A stretch of DNA of 64,000 nucleotides, from NCBI RefSeq assembly GCF_040807025.1, contig NC_090942.1, forward strand, positions 76,055,987 through 76,119,986, read 5' to 3'. This document shows positions 24,801-37,915 of the stretch, piece by piece. The notes beneath the pieces are model-generated. The model was not told where the DNA came from and did not search any database. It saw nothing but the letters and a program-made list of their open reading frames with translations. How positions within the stretch are numbered: position 1 is the first letter of the stretch; every line of letters begins with the position of its first letter. The translations under genes were made by a program, and so were the position numbers. The stretch comes from Struthio camelus (Eukaryota > Chordata > Aves > Struthioniformes > Struthionidae).

Positions 24801-27800
24801 AAGAAATCTAACAAGACTTGATGAGAGTAGAAATGATGCAAACGGAAATTCTCTCAAACTGATGCCAGCGTGTCGCAGGCACATCCAGTAATTATCATCC
24901 GCCCGAGTTCCCATTTCATGCAGTCATCTGCTCAGCTGCCTGCGCTGTGTTTCTCCTTGCTTACTGAGCCTTTTGCATATAGCAACTCCAAACACAGAGG
25001 CCGTTGCTGCAGGACATGTGGGTGGCTGTTTCACGGACAAGCGATCTGCTGTCCTCAGAAGCTTTTTTAGCTTTATAAGGATGCATTTGACTGGCTTCAT
25101 CTTATGTAGCAGAGGAGGAATAAAAACAGGAATGGGTTTGACAGGCAGAAAGAAAAGATGGTTTGGCTTAAGCAGAAAGCGAGAGAGGCACTGGTTCAGC
25201 TAGCAGACAGTGGTAGCTGGCAGAGGGAGCAGTCAGGAGGACAGCGCCTTCAAGGGAGCAGCAAATCCAGCGGGAAGGCAGCCCAGTGAGCAGTCGTCTG
25301 TATCGGGACATGGACCAGCGAAGTAAGCACAACCACTATCGCAGCCTCTTCTAGCGCTGTTGCTCGTAGAGCACTTGCACTTCCCTTTCAAACTCATTCG
25401 GTGTCTAGCTACCGCTCCGGTTGGACGCATCGGATATACGTCTTCACAGATCAGCTTCACCCCCTGGTTCTTGTCCTCAGGATTTTGTTTTACCATTGCC
25501 CCAACCAACCTTCTGTGCAACACTGATATTACACAATTGCCTGCTCTGTTTTCTCAGGGCTCTGTCATGGCTAAGAACAAAGAGAATAAGCTGTGTGGCA
25601 ATGCTTTTTTGCACTAATGAACAAACAAATTTTTTTCACAGTCTCCTTTGTATTTCCTGGTCACCCAGTTTCTGTCCTCTGTTACATGCTTTTGCCTGCG
25701 CGTGTGTGCCTGCCCACACGTATTCTTTGCAGTCCCCTTGCTGTGATAGCACTGTTGCTGCCCTGCATTGGGAGGAGTGGAAAAATTTACTGGATCTTTC
25801 ATTCTAGCCTGTGCTGTTGACCATGCACATTAACCTACAGTGCCACAAGCAGCAGAAGTAGCTAAGTCTGTTTTCCAAAGCATTTCTATGATATGCATTC
25901 TTTAGTTTCTAGGAAAAAGTAAGCTTATTCACTTTCCACAGGAAAGCACAGAAATTTTTTCTTCTCTTCTGGGTTCCTTTCACTAAGCTTGTAGAAATTT
26001 AGTACTTTTGAGAATGCTGCTACTCTCTCATGTTTTACTGAAAGTGGCTAAGGGTTATTTAGTAGTTATCGGGAGAGAACTGAGGAGCAGTCGTGCTCAG
26101 GTGTAGTGTGAACCCATCAAAACGATCAGCCTCGCTGCTGGGTCACTGTTCAGGAGACACAGTGCAGAGGAAAAGAAACAAGAATCTTAGGAGAGGAGGA
26201 AGAAACTACTGGAGCTCTGTGTCTCCCCAGTTGTGGCCCTGGGGGCTGACAGGTACCTCCCCCGTTAGCTGAGCAAGAGAGGACTTTGCGCAAACAGCTT
26301 CAGCACTGCTTTTTTGTTGACTCCAGCAAATACAGCAGTTACAGCCATCCTCTTAAGTGCTGGAGATAAACATTATCTCTAGTACAAGTGGAGTTAGCAA
26401 AAAGAGAGGGCTGATGCTCCTCGATGGGGGCTCTGTTTCCCAAGGCAGAGAGGGATAGCTAAGCAAACCCACTTCAGAGTCTGGGGAAACACAAATGCAC
26501 TTCAGATTTTCTGTGGTGAGCTTAGGCTTGTGGTAAAATTTTAACCCAATCTTTCTCCAGTTCCTTACTTTCACAGAAAAATTTGTGTACATGTGTATGA
26601 GGAAGAAGTTTCAGGAAGAAAACTAAAAATGTGTATAAACTTTTATACCCGGCTTTCACTTTCTGCAGGGGCGGAAGAAAATCTGACTCCAGCATGTCTA
26701 ACTAGAAGATGGTTGGTGTGTACAGGGAAACTAAAAATTGATCAGAGTCTGTTTTAACTTTTTTTCTCTTTTTTTCTTTTACGCTTCTTGTAGGCTCTCA
26801 TCTTATCCTGAGAAAGATGCAGGTGCAGAAGAGCGAGCCTCTGTAAGGTTCCTGTATGGTGTGCGTCTGGAGCAACCTATTGAAAAGGAATCTCAATTCC
26901 TTTAATAGGGAGTTATTCCTCCACTTAATAATTGAGTAACAAACTTCTGGATTACTTATGCTTTATGGATACTCTTTTTTAATAATATAGTTTATGAATG
27001 GATAGTGCTCTCTTCTAAACACCACTGAGTACTATTCCTTCCTGGGAGGCTGCTTTCAAATTCTTTTCCCAGATTCAATGAATACAGGCTCTGCAGAGGA
27101 AGAGGACTGCTTCACACAGTTGATTTTTCATTTGAATTTCCTTGCTTACATACCTAGGGGCTTACTTTTGGCTATCTGGCAGAATATCTAAATGAATGGC
27201 CCCTGGCAAAATGTAAGCATCTGACTTTCTGCTTGACTGATTAGTTGTTTTAACAGATCAGTGAGACTAAGCAAATGCCTGTCTAAACAATGCTGTAACT
27301 GCTTTAAAGAAATAAATGTAAGTGTACATTTCATATATGAAATGTTTTTTTATATGTTAAAGAAATACATTTGTATTCATTTTAAGGAAAAACTGTATTA
27401 AGCGTTGCTGACATTAATATCTCCTCCCTGCATCATCAGCTTCCACCTGGGTCAAAAAACTGTTTTATTTTGGCCCATATCTGCAGATATGGGCAGATTA
27501 TGACTCCCATATCTACACTGATTACTTTTCAAGTAATCCCATAGAGGCAAATGGGACTAAATATGGAGCAAGATGCTACCCAGGGTGAAAAAGTTTACAA
27601 GCCCTCAAAGTAGTATGATTGCACAAGCAGACCCTTTGTTCACAAAAGCTGTCACGTGAGCAAAAGCAGAGGGATTTACCTTCCAGAAGGGCTATATTAA
27701 GCAGGCTGTGGTATTGCTTGCTTGCATTAATAAGCTGTTTAAAATGCCTGAGATGATCACCTCCCTTCACTCATATAACCACAGCGGGGCTTTTGGTTTT

Positions 27801-28284
27801 ACTTAATTGTTAGTTCCAAATGTGCATTGCTGGAGACGCCTTGCTAAGAAAAGTTAAAAAAAACACTGTATTTTATACCATTCTGTTTACCTGCTCTGTA
27901 AAATTACTACAAAGCAGACACAGCCATGTGCGGAAAAGTTTGTACTAAAGACTAAGCCTGAACTGAATGTCCCAGGCTCCTCCAATATTGTGACTCCAGG
28001 ACAGAAGTGCTCCAGAAGTGGCTGGTTTAGATGTGAGTTTTTGAAGCTGAGCTCGTTCTGAAACAACTGCAGCCAAATACCCCCATTCAGCGTTCAACCA
28101 CTGTCCCTTCCCGCAGCTGATGTCAGTCGTGGGACTCCTTACCAAGACGTTAATTAAACCATTATGAATTCTAACAAATGACAGATTTAGCAGCAAAATC
28201 CATCCCTAAACCACTGGTTGCTGAAAATTAGGAGGGTGCAACAGAAGTAAGATCTCTCTGTATTTGCCTTACACTCCTTTTTGG
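18871..28284. other. Intergenic, no gene recognised
   Basis: About 9.4 kb without recognisable exons. It contains a MIR-like fragment (19,500-19,610), an 11-G run (24,214-24,224) and short homopolymers. All open frames here are short and have no protein-family features. Confidence 0.6.
19500..19610 (+). repeat. MIR-like SINE fragment
   Basis: The stretch 'ttttcccatttggaaaatgag' and the following 'aataata' resemble the MIR tail ('cccatctgtaaaatggg...aataata'), preceded by 'tcacttcaccattgcttgtc'. It is an ancient, diverged copy identified by eye, so a family-level assignment is tentative. Confidence 0.4.
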
Positions 28285-28352
28285 TTAGAACTGGGGGCAG
28301 GACACTGTACTAAGTGACGCATTGGTCCGACCTAATATGGCAGTCCTTAAAA
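28285..28352 (+). mobile_element. Old CR1 LINE 3' tail
   Basis: 'ggcaggacactgtactaagt' followed by 'attggtccgacctaatatgg' and 'cagtcctta' matches the 3' tail of older sauropsid CR1 subfamilies ('ggacactgggctagatgg...ttggtctgacccagtatggc...ttctta'). Only the last about 70 bases are recognisable. It lies on the same strand as the other two CR1 copies. Confidence 0.65.
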
Positions 28353-28374
28353 ACACATCCAGCAGTCTGCTTTT

Positions 28375-28500
28375 TTTCCCATAAACCTTAAAGCATTTCA
28401 CAAGGAGTGGAGACAGGGACACTGTGCCTCAGAGAAGTGAGGGGATTTGTCAGAAGTCTCTGAGCAGACTAGCTCCTAGCAATCAGGATTATGGCACCAA
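28375..28500 (-). repeat. MIR SINE fragment
   Basis: Read on the minus strand, this follows the MIR core and tail. On the plus strand it shows 'gcctcagagaagtgagggg', 'atttgtcagaagtctctgag' and 'agctcctagcaatcaggatt', against the consensus 'ggcacagagaggtgaagtgacttgcccaaggtcac...agccaggatt'. It lies directly after the CR1 tail at 28,285-28,352. Confidence 0.6.
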
Positions 28501-30780
28501 CTTCCTTAGTTCCTTTATGTTGCTTCTTTCTTTCTCTCTTCTGTGGCTGTTCCTAATTTGTCTCTTATAAATTCCCTAGTGTATGACCTCATTCTTAGTG
28601 TTTGTAAGCTGCTCTCTCAGTCACTCTGGCTCGGCTTGTCTATGCTCTGATTCTACGGTTACTACTACCGTTTCCTTTCCTTATTTATTTCTCTTGTCTT
28701 CCTATAGCATGACATTCAGTGGAAATAATAACGGAGGCTGTCACTCAAAGTGGTAATTATGTGTTAAGTTCTTTAGAGGTCCTCATTTTCTGCTTCATGG
28801 TCTCACTGTCTTCCCCATTCGGCCGCAAAACCCAATTACATATAAATTATAAACCCATGGGCCTTGACACAACCTTTACTGCCCCTTTCACATTATCTCC
28901 TGATACTGCTGTCTCCCAGATGGCTAACCTTATCTGGAGATGTCTGTTTGCTGCTGGCTTACAGGTTTGCTGTAAACAGCTGTATCCCCCCCAATAAGAG
29001 ATCTTGAGCTCCAGGTGTAAGTTTATGATCATGTATTTGGACCACAGAGACTATAAAATGATTTGTTTCTGGATTTATGTTCTTCTGCACCTAACGGGTA
29101 GACACAATTAGAAAAGTATTTGCAGGCAGTACCTACACAAGCTAAGAACAATGTTTGGAGCCGAGAGGAAAATTAAAGATCAGTCAGTGTCTGAGGAAAT
29201 TTTTCTGTGTGTTGAGAGTGTGCGTGAAAGAAGGAAATTACATCGGCAGAGATGTCAGGCTGAGAAGCAAGTACCTTGAATGTGGGACCAGAGAGAACTT
29301 AAGCCCGGATAGTACAGAGATAATTAAAAACAATAGAGTCTTAATCTAGATTATCGATATTGTGACTGAGAAAAATCTGCTCCATGATCATAAGTTTAAT
29401 TGGACAGTAGAAAAGACTGTGAAAATAAATGATCAACTGAGATATGATTGTTACAAATACTTAGGAGCCAGCTGTATGTGGCACACAAATATTCCATGAA
29501 ACAGAATTCAGGATGGACCAGTCCTTTCTGAGAATAGGGTTGAAACATAGTTTGCAGAAAGCAATGGTACTGAAGCCAAGATAAAGTCAGGTAGAGATGC
29601 AACAATACACTGTGTGAGACACCATGATGTGGTATTATGATTGCTTGTGTTATAACTGGGCCTGGAAATCCTAATCACATTGTGTCATCCCAGAGTGTAA
29701 AATATCACACCAAGAAACTACCCAAAGACACCAATCCCCAAACCTTCAAACCATCATTAAAGGACTTTATGCTCCCATTAGAGCATCCAAGGATTTTTAG
29801 GCTGAAGCTCCAAGCAGAGCTTAGAACAAAAGATACCAGTTCTGAGCAGAAAAATTACCCCAGCACTTTCTGAGCTGGTTAGCTAACAAATGTATCCCTC
29901 TAGAGCACAAAGTAGAGCGTTCCTCAAAGACAGACGCTAAGAAAGCCATCCAGCTGTATGGCCTTGATATTTTTTTTTCACCAGAAGAAAACGATTGATC
30001 GGTACAAGCTGGCTCATCTCTACAATGTTTTTCAACCTTTAGACCAGCTTGAAACAGAATCAGAGTAATGCAGGGACTGCATACACTCAGAAGGGGAGTA
30101 GCAGCAATAACAGAGTTTGACTAACTCGGTAAGAAAATAATCTTTATTTCCTGACCTGAAATAGGTGAGGATACCAGGGTCAATGAGGGCAGCGTAATGT
30201 ACCTATCAGAAATGCAGAGATAACCAGTTAGACAACTTCAGTGGCTCTTGACGCATGTACTTCACAGCTGCCTATTTAAGAACTGTCTCTTAATTTGCTG
30301 CCTGAGATAGAAACGTCCTTAACCTTTTCCAATACTAAATGCAATGCCCTGTAAGACATTGTATCAGTGAAGAAGCACACTTGTCTAAATGGCATCAAAA
30401 CTCTCAGAAGCCGTACCTCTGAGATCATAAACAGCCAGAAGTGCTTAGATTTTCTCCTCTATTTCTGAGACAATTGCTATAGCAGCTTTTGGCTTCCTGC
30501 AGTGTCACGGGTTCCCTAAGGGCTCTCACCAATGCCAGTTACACAGAGCACTCTGCAGGAGTCCACTGTCAGCCTCATTCATATAGTAACCCAATCTGAC
30601 TATTTTTTTACACAACCTAATGAGATTGTGAAAATAAGACATTAAAACTGCAAAACAGACCTCCTGTAAATGAGCAGCAGAGGGAATCTGAGTTGTGGCA
30701 GGAAATAGAAAAGAGATGGTGCTCCTAGGACTATATTTATTTTCCTTTGTTACAGTCTGGGTACTAGACACTGCTTAATG

Positions 30781-31090
30781 GTGCAGCGCTGCTGCTATAA
30801 ATACATGGGGAGGCACTTGACCTTGGCAGCTGCTTTGGCTAAAATAGCTCTCCTTTGAGGCTGGCAAGGGCACAATAGGAGCACGTGCCTGCCGTTCCGG
30901 CAGCGCAGCACCCAGCTGGAGTGAATGACCTTCGCATGGCTCTGAAGGTGCAGCTTCACCACTGGCTTATGCTGAACTAAGAGCTAGGCGAGCGGTGATC
31001 CCACCCGCTCCTTTTCCCCCTGCTGTATGTCCTCGCTCCCTTTTCTTGTGACACCGTGCAGGCTGAATATTAACCTTCCCCGCAGTGATT
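30781..31090 (+). promoter_or_regulatory. GC-rich block with TATA box-like motif, possible promoter or enhancer
   Basis: A 300-base island of higher GC in AT-rich DNA. It starts with GCTGCTATAAATACATG (TATAAATA at 30,796-30,803). Several CpGs and a GC-rich inverted stretch (TGCCGTTCCGGCAGCG near 30,890) follow. No open frame of note begins downstream. Function is inferred only from composition and motif. Confidence 0.22.
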
Positions 31091-34000
31091 CAGCTTGTCT
31101 TTAGAGCGAAGAGAACAAAAAATGCACTTGTAGGGTTCAGCTCGTTTCTCCTTACGACAGACATCTAGGTTAGGTCAGAGAAATCAAAAGGACTTCTCTT
31201 TTTTTACATTGACTGTAAGATGACACTAGACAGCTAGAAGTCTATGCTCTATTTATCTAAAATTAGATGAGACAAATCCCATCACTAAAGTGTATATTCA
31301 TCTCCCCTACATTTCACCATTGAGAAGCTGCCTAAGTCTAGAGCCCTTTATAATTATACAGAAGGATAGGCATCCCTAAAGGCATACCTCTTAGCCTTTC
31401 TCTTAGAAAAAGTCAAATTGCCCTCAAGATGAGGTGTCAGGTGCTGATATTCTGCCATGAATGTCTATAGGAACCTGGGTTTTACCCAGTTAAATTCTTT
31501 AGGTATCAACAGTTTGCTAATGAGCAAGGCCAGACTCACCTCTGTCTGGACCAATTTCAGAATCACAGTGTTAGACTCATGCCAGCCAGATCCTTGAATG
31601 AGGTGTTTTCCTTTGCCCGGCACTCACTCATGGAAGCAGAGTATGCCCAAACCCAGGGCCCGCGGCCGTTTTTAACAGCAAAGAAAGATGGAAGAAGGTT
31701 CTTTATGCATATTCATTTCTTTAATAGCTGGCATCTTATGCTTGGTAATTGGATAATATTATACTTTACAAATGGCACATTACAAGGCAACTGAGAAGTT
31801 GCCCAGAAATCACAACTTCATTTTTCCGTCATTTACTGCACCAAAAATAAAGAAGAGCCCTGGTGTGTTTTTAGAAGTTTTGCTGCTATGGTAATATCAA
31901 TTTGAAGCTTGTCAGAATACTACCACTGTAGCAGTGGAGTTATACTGTATAGAATAATGCTAATTATGCTATTGTGTAACTGTTCTGTGACTACGAACAC
32001 AGACACTGCATATCAAAGGTGCTTTGGTCAATATAGCTTGCTTCATAAGGAAAGATGGCGTAAACTGTCCCAAGAGCAGGATCTTGCTCTATGAGATGAA
32101 CCTCCACTGAGAGAAGTGGCTGGAACACTTTTATTGCCTAACTGCACTGCCAAATCCTTTCTAGTGCAGACAAAGTCTTGCCATTGGCAGAACGAGGGCA
32201 AAAGAGTTAATGCAAAAAATAACAGTAATCAGTAATAGATGAAGATAATCATCCATGCTCACTCAGCCCCTTAGTTGCTATTTGGACTTTGTGAGAGCAG
32301 ACAACCACTTGTACAAACAGCAACAGATGTCACGTTCCTTCGTTATATGAAGCAATGATCATGGACACAGGGTGACAAATGTCCTCTTAATAAGCTTCCT
32401 ATCGTATGTCAAGACAATTTACATTTTCTGTGACGATGAGACAACTATAGAGACAGGGGGATGTAACCGTTTTTGTGTATGCCTTTCATTTGAAAGTTAA
32501 ACACCACATCCCCAAGTACATACAGTAACCACACTGATATCGAACATCGTTTGTGAAATAATATAGGAAGGTACAATACAATTTGAAATGCATGAAGCAG
32601 CATTATGCGTTCAATAATTTCAAACGGAAGTGGGTCTGCAACAGTGAATTACCACAAGGTACTTTGGCTGTACTGAGAAAAAAATAATTAGTAAGTTTAG
32701 GACATCACATAGTTTCAGGGAGTTTTAATCTACTAACTGATGTAGAAACGGATAAATATGCTTATGACTAAAGACAGCTGATGAGTAGAATCCCGGTCTG
32801 TGACTGAAGGGTTAATTTAGAACAAACAGGGGGAGTTGATACCAATCACATAATGTCAGTTAATTTTCTGTCTTTAGTTCTACACATTCTTTGAAATAGA
32901 GAGAGCAAGAGCTTCCATCTTTCAAGCAAAGAACCAGCTCCAGCAGGCAGATCAGCCACGATCAAGATACAAAAGGAGAAGATAATTGATGGTCACACAA
33001 AATATAATTTTTGCCCGCTTTCAGAGTGACGGTCATGCAACATGCTTTCCTATTTTTTGAAACAATTTAAAAAAAAAAAAAACCTTTTAATTACACCTTT
33101 GCAAGTCAAAAGCCCCTAACATCTAATATGCAACTGTATGCCATCCTTTTTAAATGATTAATTTTAATTAGTGTTCCAAGCCGTGATCAGTAAAACTGAA
33201 ATTCAGGGAAGGTAAATTTTCTGCCTACTTTTCTTAGGGAAAAAGGCAGAAAGAGCCTTTTGAAGAGCAAGTCAACAAAATAAAAAGGGATCTTGTGACT
33301 TTCTGAACCTATCAAATCTGCTGCTGCCCACGTGAATATGTCTCAGCATTAGCTAATAAGTTTACAATGACGATGATATTTCAAGAATACAAGCTAAGTG
33401 CATACAGTAAATCTCTGGCACACGCCAGTGGAAAAAATGTAGTGCTTATCTAACTGTGTTAACTGATACACTGCTGGTGCTGATTATGCTGTTCAAGACA
33501 ACTCAGGACAGTTTATGTACATGAGCTATTATTAATAAGAAATGTTGGAATTAAAGCAGTGGATGCAGGAAAAGGTTTTCACAGAGGCTACATTTAGCTT
33601 ACTGAGGCTAATCGCCCCAGCTCCTGCTGTAGTCTGTGGAAGTGTAAGCTTCTCTAGAAGGCAATTCAGAGCAGGAGCTTAGTTTAGGCTGCAGCTGCAC
33701 AAGAGAGGGAGAGCTGAATGGGCATTTGTCAGCCACAGTAAAAGGATGGGGCCTCTCCCTGTGCACGCTCATCTTGGCCCTTCTTGATCTCTCTCTGGCA
33801 TTTGCTGGGCACTTCACTGAACCAACTCAGCTTGCTAACCGAGAGAAAATGACTTCAATGAAAGAGAAATGGATAGTCTTCTGCTGAGTTACTGAGCTGA
33901 ACTCGTTCAGGGAAGGGTTAGACAAGCACTGAGGCTGATGGGAATGAGGGATGAGCAGGGCTGGAGGGCAGCAGTCTGAGATGTGCCCAGTCTCCCAGTG

Positions 34001-34149
34001 CTGAGCTGATCACCTGCCTCCACTCTGCTGAGGAACTTCACCCCGAGCTGCCCCGCAAAGAGAGAGCTTTAATGGTGAGCGTGGCTGAGAGGGCTCCCTA
34101 CACCCGTGCTGCAACTTCCCACCCCTGCCTCGCGCTGCTGTCACTGGCA

Positions 34150-34225
34150 TGGGGCTGAACAGCAAACTGGGTTGGTGAAATGACCTGCCCAAAACCAATG
34201 CTTTGTGATAGAGCCTGTCCCCAGT
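34150..34225 (-). repeat. MIR-like SINE fragment
   Basis: 'aactgggttggtgaaatgacc' then 'tgcccaaaaccaatgctttg' and 'gatagagcc' resembles the reverse complement of the MIR core ('gaagtgacttgcccaaggtcac...cagagcc'). Diverged; tentative. Confidence 0.4.
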
Positions 34226-34933
34226 GCAATCACGGTGATACAGCTGAGGCAGCAGCAACGCTGTGGCACGGGGCTGCAAATAGCCAGCATGGGGCAAAGC
34301 CATCTGAAACTGGCTTAGCTGCTGATGTCAGCATCTCTTAGCACACCCTAAATCTCTCCTGGCAGAGTGTCTGTCTCTGCTGGCTCTGGGAGAGATGAAA
34401 TGCAGTAGCTTCCCTAAACAAGAACTGGCATTTGTGAATACCCCCAAGAAGGCCCCACTTATTCACCTGCCACAGCAAGTAGGGTTTCAGCCCCTTCTTC
34501 TGCAGGCTTCTAGCTTAAGTGTAAGTCTGTGTGTCAAAGTTAGGTGCCAGGTCACACACGGAGAGCGGAGGGTGTCTCTGGTAGGTGTCCGGAGGAGGTG
34601 CTGTGAGCAGTGAGAACATGAGCTTCTCCTCCTTCATCTTACACTTGTTTGGGGCTGACTTGCAAAACTGAGGAACAGTTTCTATACCTTAGTTGGCTTC
34701 TTTGCTTAGAAGAGGGGGATATATGAGTACCCGAAATAATAGGAGTTAGATAGACCCCGATGGCCAAAAAGTAATGGCCTCTGATCCCTCCTGGCTTGGC
34801 CCAGCTTTGGAGCAATGAGCTTGTATTGAAATCCTCTGGTCACGTTACCAAATCCACAGCCATGAAGCATCTCACTGACTCTTCTTTCAGTGCATTGTGA
34901 TGGTATGTGTTAAAGGAAGCAACAGTTCCCCAC

Positions 34934-35023
34934 GATTCAAAGAATCTTATTTTATAATATGATTTGATAAGATCAAAATATATAATATAATATGATAAGA
35001 TTCAAAGAATCTTATTTTATAAT
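34934..35023. repeat. AT-rich local duplication (25-bp unit, 65 bases apart)
   Basis: A 25-base unit beginning GATTCAAAGAATCTTATT and ending TTATAAT occurs exactly at 34,934-34,958 and again at 34,999-35,023. Between them lies a TATAATATA-type stretch and an extra partial copy of the GATAAGAT word. Exact identity of the two copies indicates recent duplication. Confidence 0.9.
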
Positions 35024-37774
35024 TCAAAAGAATCAAGAATCAAAAAACAAGAAAAATTGTAAGTGGGCTGGTATTAATCCAAATCAAAGACATTTCTTAC
35101 TGTCATCCTAAAGCTCATGGCTCCCTTTGTTTTGCCTACAGTACTTTAAAACCAAAGTGGAAGACTGGTTTGTTGAACAGCTGGGATCTGTTTTAACATT
35201 CAAAGGAGAAGATTCAAAGTGTATCTACAGATGCGTTATCTGACATTTGGTGTGCCATGCTTTAGAATCAGTATTGCAAAATGCAACCCCCATTCACTTA
35301 ATGTGGGCCATGTGTGTGTCCTCACTTTCAACGTTTGTGTATTTTTCCCCTGCAAAACCTTCTGCCCACAGGAGCAGCCTAGCAGAGCCAAGATGGCTTT
35401 TCTTCTCAGCAGGCCATCTTGTTCGATTATAAAGGCAATGATGAGCTTTATTTTCGAATTTTGAAAAGTGATTATCTGTCCTTGAATTGAAATCTATATG
35501 CTATAAAAATTGTTCCAGTGAGATGAACCCGGCACAAATCCTTGCATGACCAATTATGCCCAGTCTGACGGAGAGTGTGGAGCTGCACTGCTTTCCCTGG
35601 GGAGCAGCCTCTGTGCTGCTGCTGCTGCTTGCCATCTCCCTGGACGTATGCTGGTCCAATACGCATCTCCAGTGGGTGCTGTGCAACACATGCCCTTCAT
35701 GGCTTTCCTACAGTACTTGGCTGTAGTGATGGAGCCAAACTCTCCTCAGTACTGGGAAACTAGTTAAATAATGCTCTCTGGAAACTCAGCTGCGCTCACA
35801 GTATTTCCGCTGAAGCTTGCCCGGTGGACTGCAGAGCGGTATGGGTCCGGAGTGCAGTATGGCAAAGGTTAGTTATCAGTGGATACTTCCCAAAAAGGAG
35901 GATGGTTGATGAACCTTGACCCTTAACCTCAGCAATCTGCTTCAGAGGCAGTGGCTGAAAGCCTGTGACCTTACTAGAGAGAATGGGCAGAAGTGAGGTG
36001 CATCCATGCAAACACACACAAAGGGCAATGCTAGTAGCCCGTGCCCTGAAAGACAAACTGCTTCCAAACCAGAGGAAAAAAAAAACAGCTAAAGTTTGTT
36101 TCTGTACAATAGGCAAAAATGCATTCTGCCTGTTTTGAGATTGATGATAATTTTAAGCAGGCTAACTGTGGAATCATTCGAATAAATGTCTATTTGGAAG
36201 GGAATATAAAAGATGAATCTGTTCTTTAGTAAAATACAGTGTGAGCAATGTTCAGAGTTGTGGCATTCAAATGGCGCAATACCTTCCCCAAGTACTGTGT
36301 GCCTACAAGGAAACTTGAATTCACTCCTAAAGTAAAGCTGGCTTCACAATGTCACAACTTTCTTCCGATTTAGTGTATCTCTCTCATACAAATGTTTCTT
36401 AAGCAATTCCTGAAATCTATCTGATTTGAATTTATGCCCTGTTTGGCTCAGAATGAGGGACACAGGTGACCCTTCTGAACTACTCCTCAACTTCATGACA
36501 GAAGTCTGGATGGTTCCTAAATTTGACTTTGCAGTTAGCTGAAAACTGATGTTAGGATTTCAAATTCATATTTCTATATCAAAAAGAAGAAGAAAAGAGC
36601 AAACTGTGATTTGAGCAAAAATGTAGCCAGAATGACTGGGATCTTGGCATACCTCCTACTTCCCTCTTCACCAGAGTTGTTAAGACACTCGGACTTTCCT
36701 GCTCAGCATGGGAGAGGGCCACCTTTGGGAGGGAGGAGAAGAGTCATTCTGCAGCTGGATCATTTTGAGAACCCATTTTACTAACATGCCCCCTCCACCC
36801 CACCCCGAGCACAGCGGTGGCAGAGGAAGTGAATGAATCACCGGGGATGGGAATGCCCATCCTGCCACGCAAATCCTGCAATCATGGAACAACTTCAGAA
36901 GTCCTTATAGAGATGACACATGTTTCTACATAAAGCAGTAGTATAAAAATCTACTGTAATATACTACATTATGCTATACAGCACTACTATAAAAATCTTT
37001 GCACTAAGATAAACTATCTTTGTACTAAGATGCAGTGGGATGTGTCACTCTCGGCAGATATGCTACAATATGTGATTACAGGTGGTAATTAAACTAGCGC
37101 AAAAAACTCTTCCGCATGAACAAGGCCTTGCATTCGTGCGCCTGGAGAGAGGCGTTACATTGAGAAAGCCGTATTTACTCGCCAGCCATATAATGAACAA
37201 AAGCCATACATAAAAATCTCAGGACTACAGAAAGTTCTGAAGTTAACCACTTCAGAGAAAAGAAATTGTCCTTATTGCATTGAAATTCACCTACTGCTAA
37301 AAAGAACTGTCCCATGTCATACAAACTTTCAATTCTACATATTTTTGCTTGCACTTGGAACTGCAAAGAAGAAATCCCAAACTCATTTTACAATAAGCTG
37401 CCAGAGTGCTGTTAGATAGTGTAATTTAGTTTCCATTGACCAAAGCTGGTTTTCATTCTGGTTTTGAGCGTGAAAGCAAATTTGCACGTTAGGGCAGATA
37501 TGGCTGAAAAGAAATCATGGCAGGGGCTTGGCTTCTGCAAACATAGACTCTTAGGCAAAATAGAGCATTATAAAAAATACAAAAGCAAAATAATTCTCTA
37601 CTGGAAGGCAAGAATTACAAAAAATGAAACATCTTTTCCAGGTACTCTGTGAATATTTCCTATAAGGTAACATTGATTTGAAGGCATTAGCAATGCTGTA
37701 ATTTGTGCTCTGTTTTCAAAGGTGAAATGAATGAAGGCAAGAATAAAAAATAACCATTTCGGAACTGTCCACTA

Positions 37775-37915
37775 GTTAGACTGGGAATCTAGAAATGAGG
37801 ACTCTTGGGTTGGACTACTAGTTTTGCCACTGATTCACTACTGGGACTGTTATCAAATTTTTTCTGCCTAAACTTGTATATATGTAGGGCAGGTATAAAA
37901 ATTAGCGTTTCTAAA
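37775..37915 (+). repeat. MIR-like SINE fragment
   Basis: 'ctcttgggttggactactag' then 'ttttgccactgattcactac' followed by 'ttttctgcctaaacttgta' parallels the MIR core ('cctgggttc...gctctgccactaacta...ctcagtttccccatctgta'). The copy is old and has a deletion in the middle. Confidence 0.5.

Larger units (their letters stand above)
28501..37774. other. Intergenic, no gene recognised
   Basis: About 9.3 kb with no exon I can support. It includes a GC-rich block with a TATA-like motif (30,781-31,090), a GGCAAC/GTTGCC inverted repeat (31,786-31,803), an A run near 33,068-33,080, a MIR-like fragment (34,150-34,225) and an AT-rich duplication (34,934-35,023). Confidence 0.6.
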
